Assembly: GCA_016125585.1 (NCBI GenBank)
Contig: WGLL01000002.1
Span: 186,001 to 250,000 of the forward strand
Origin: Caulobacter sp.
GTDB taxonomy: Bacteria; Pseudomonadota; Alphaproteobacteria; Caulobacterales; Caulobacteraceae
Direction of reading: 5' to 3'
DNA: 64,000 nt
Shown here: positions 62,622 through 64,000 of the stretch, piece after piece
Position numbering within the stretch: position 1 is the first letter of the stretch
Layout of the letters: the number at the start of each line of letters is the position of its first letter
Made by a program: the position numbers and the translations under genes
Notes under the pieces: generated by a model
What the model was told of the DNA's origin: nothing
What the model saw: the letters and a program-made list of their open reading frames with translations, nothing else
Database searches by the model: none

Positions 62622-62824
62622 TCAGAGAGGTAGTCCATTAAAGATTAACGCAAATATATACATCACCATATTGGGGTATCCGGCGAAAAAAGCCGGGACC
62701 GCCCCCAGGCGCTGACAGCCTTGGCCAGAGACAGGGACGGGGCTGCGGCCCGCCGCGCCCGCCTGTGGACCTGACTGTACTGTCGCGCCGGCGCCGCCCG
62801 ATCAGAGCCCGATCAGCGCCGACC
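62622..62824. other. Intergenic region between putP and the LuxR gene
   Basis: This 203-bp gap contains an AT-rich tract (62630-62680) with ATTAA and ATATATACAT phrases, which is probably the promoter of the LuxR-type gene. A small hairpin, TCCGGC/GCCGGG with a poly-A loop, is near 62680-62700. Confidence 0.5.
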
Positions 62825-64000
62825 TCACCGCCCCGCCAGCATGGCGTCGAACCCGGCCTCGATCTCCGCCGACACAGGCCTGCCCATCCGGCTCACCGCC
62901 ACCGCGGCGATCAGGCTGACGATAAAGCCCGGCACGATCTCGTAGATCACCGCCGTGGGCGCCTGCCCGCCGATGGTGAACGGCGCATACAGCCAGACCA
63001 GCACCGTCGCCGCCCCGGCCAGGATGCCGGCAAAGGCCCCGTCCCGCGTCAGGCCCCGCCAGTGCAGGCTGAGCAGGATCACCGGCCCGAAGGCGGCCCC
63101 GAACCCGGCCCAGGCGTTGCCGACCAGCGACAGGATCGAACTCGACCGGTCCATGGCCAGCACAATCGCCACCACCGCCACCGCCAGGGTGGCCAGCCGC
63201 CCGACCAGCACCAGCTCCTTCTGCCCGGCCTCGCGGCGGAAGAAGGTCTTGTAGGCGTCCTCGGTCAGCGAACTGGACGAGACCAGCAGCTGCGAGGAGA
63301 TGGTGCTCATGATCGCCGCCAGGATCGCGGCCAGCAGAAACCCGGCGATATAGGGGTGGAACAGGGTCTGCGACAGCAGGATGAAGATCGTCTCCGGGTC
63401 CTTCAGCGTCAGCCCCGCGTGGCTCACATAGGCCAGGCCGCACAGCCCCGTCATCACCGCCCCGACCAGGGCGACCACCATCCACGACATGCCGATGTTG
63501 CGCATGGTCGGGATGTCCTTCACCGACCGCACGGCCATGAACCGCACGATGATGTGCGGCTGGCCGAAATAGCCCAGCCCCCAGGCCAGGCTCGAGATCA
63601 CCCCCAGCACGGTCACCCCGCTGACCCAGCTCAACGCCTCGGGCCGCACGCTGGTCAGCAGGGTCCGCGCCTCGCCCCAGCCGCCGATGTCGATCAGGGT
63701 CACCACCGGGGCCAGCACCAGGGCCACGAACATGATGCAGCCCTGCACGAAGTCGGTCAGGCTCACCGCCAGGAACCCGCCGAACAGGGTATAGGCCAGC
63801 ACCACGGCGGCGGTGATCACCAGGCCGACGCCATAGTCATAGCCGAACGAGGCCTCGAACAGCTTGCCGCCCGACACCAGCCCGGCGGAGGTATAGAGGG
63901 TGAAGAAGATCACGATCACCAGCGAGGCGACGATCCGCAGCCGCCGGCTCGTATCCCCGAACCGCTTTTCCAGGAACTCCGGAATGGTGATCGCGTCGTC
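62825..64000 (-). CDS. putP: Sodium/proline symporter, N-terminal part outside the window
   Basis: The visible 391 residues are the C-terminal part of a sodium:solute symporter of the SSSF family and run in frame to the window edge. The sodium-site region with SSQLLVSSSSLTED, the LGYFGQPHIIVRFMAVRS block and the later helices match PutP. It should import proline with sodium. The start lies to the right of the window. The putP name follows family similarity. Confidence 0.85.
   Translation of the reverse strand, partial: DDAITIPEFLEKRFGDTSRRLRIVASLVIVIFFTLYTSAGLVSGGKLFEASFGYDYGVGLVITAAVVLAYTLFGGFLAVSLTDFVQGCIMFVALVLAPVVTLIDIGGWGEARTLLTSVRPEALSWVSGVTVLGVISSLAWGLGYFGQPHIIVRFMAVRSVKDIPTMRNIGMSWMVVALVGAVMTGLCGLAYVSHAGLTLKDPETIFILLSQTLFHPYIAGFLLAAILAAIMSTISSQLLVSSSSLTEDAYKTFFRREAGQKELVLVGRLATLAVAVVAIVLAMDRSSSILSLVGNAWAGFGAAFGPVILLSLHWRGLTRDGAFAGILAGAATVLVWLYAPFTIGGQAPTAVIYEIVPGFIVSLIAAVAVSRMGRPVSAEIEAGFDAMLAGR

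Overview
The window looks like a chromosome segment of a very GC-rich alphaproteobacterium, most likely a member of the Caulobacteraceae (Caulobacter/Phenylobacterium-like). The reasons are the G/C-saturated third codon positions, an SOS-type GTTC-N7-GTTC box in front of an imuA-imuB-dnaE2 operon, a perfect TTAA-N7-TTAA CtrA-type box, an ArsR-regulated sulfide/persulfide locus, and the gene set tsaD/gpsA/hemC/hemD/HemY-like. No CRISPR array, transposase, integrase or rRNA gene was seen. Genus and species are not established here.

Layout. 1-15.7 kb is mostly housekeeping: a DMT exporter, a Tpa1-like 2OG oxygenase, an SDR, a quinone oxidoreductase, an isoaspartyl peptidase, a UbiH-type hydroxylase, a Lon-N-like protein, CnoX, the Ala-tRNA(Pro) editing protein ProXp-ala next to a Pro/Ala-rich membrane protein, tRNA-Gly, a Rieske protein, a YciI-like protein, gpsA, tsaD and hemC. 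At 15.7-19.5 kb a visibly lower-GC two-gene module interrupts the hem cluster. It encodes a SIR2-family protein translationally coupled to an 874-residue, probably all-helical protein. It is the best candidate in the window for an undescribed, probably anti-phage, system. hemD, a mitofilin-like protein, a HemY-like protein and tRNA-Thr follow.

24.1-33.4 kb is a reactive-sulfur-species locus: persulfide-dioxygenase-like MBL protein, TauE/SafE exporter, two BigR/SqrR-type ArsR regulators, an RND pump with its adaptor, a rhodanese, sulfide:quinone reductase, a thioredoxin-2 and a YgaP-type membrane protein. Related AT-rich operator half-sites lie in both divergent promoter regions. The logic would be sulfide to persulfide (SQR), persulfide transfer (rhodanese/thioredoxin), oxidation to sulfite (MBL dioxygenase) and sulfite export (TauE), with persulfide sensing by the ArsR pair. 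The RND pump sits in the same operon.

33.4-52.1 kb is mixed: YggU/YggT, tRNA-Ala, a 29-residue membrane peptide gene, a sulfotransferase convergent with an AspH-type hydroxylase, the SOS mutasome operon imuA-imuB-dnaE2, an alpha/beta hydrolase and thioesterase, mmsA, a DoxX-like protein, an ACAD10/11-like kinase, an enoyl-CoA hydratase, a GPH sugar transporter, a flavodoxin-fold oxidoreductase, a DUF1254/1214 protein and yghU.

52.2-62.6 kb is a chaperone-usher pilus locus of the spore-coat-U-like type: seven paralogous secreted subunits, chaperone, usher and a tip-like protein in one direction, an orphan subunit convergent with it, and a LuxR-type regulator upstream. A CtrA-type box lies in the 447-bp control region and hairpins sit between some cistrons. 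The window ends inside a putP-like sodium/proline symporter gene.
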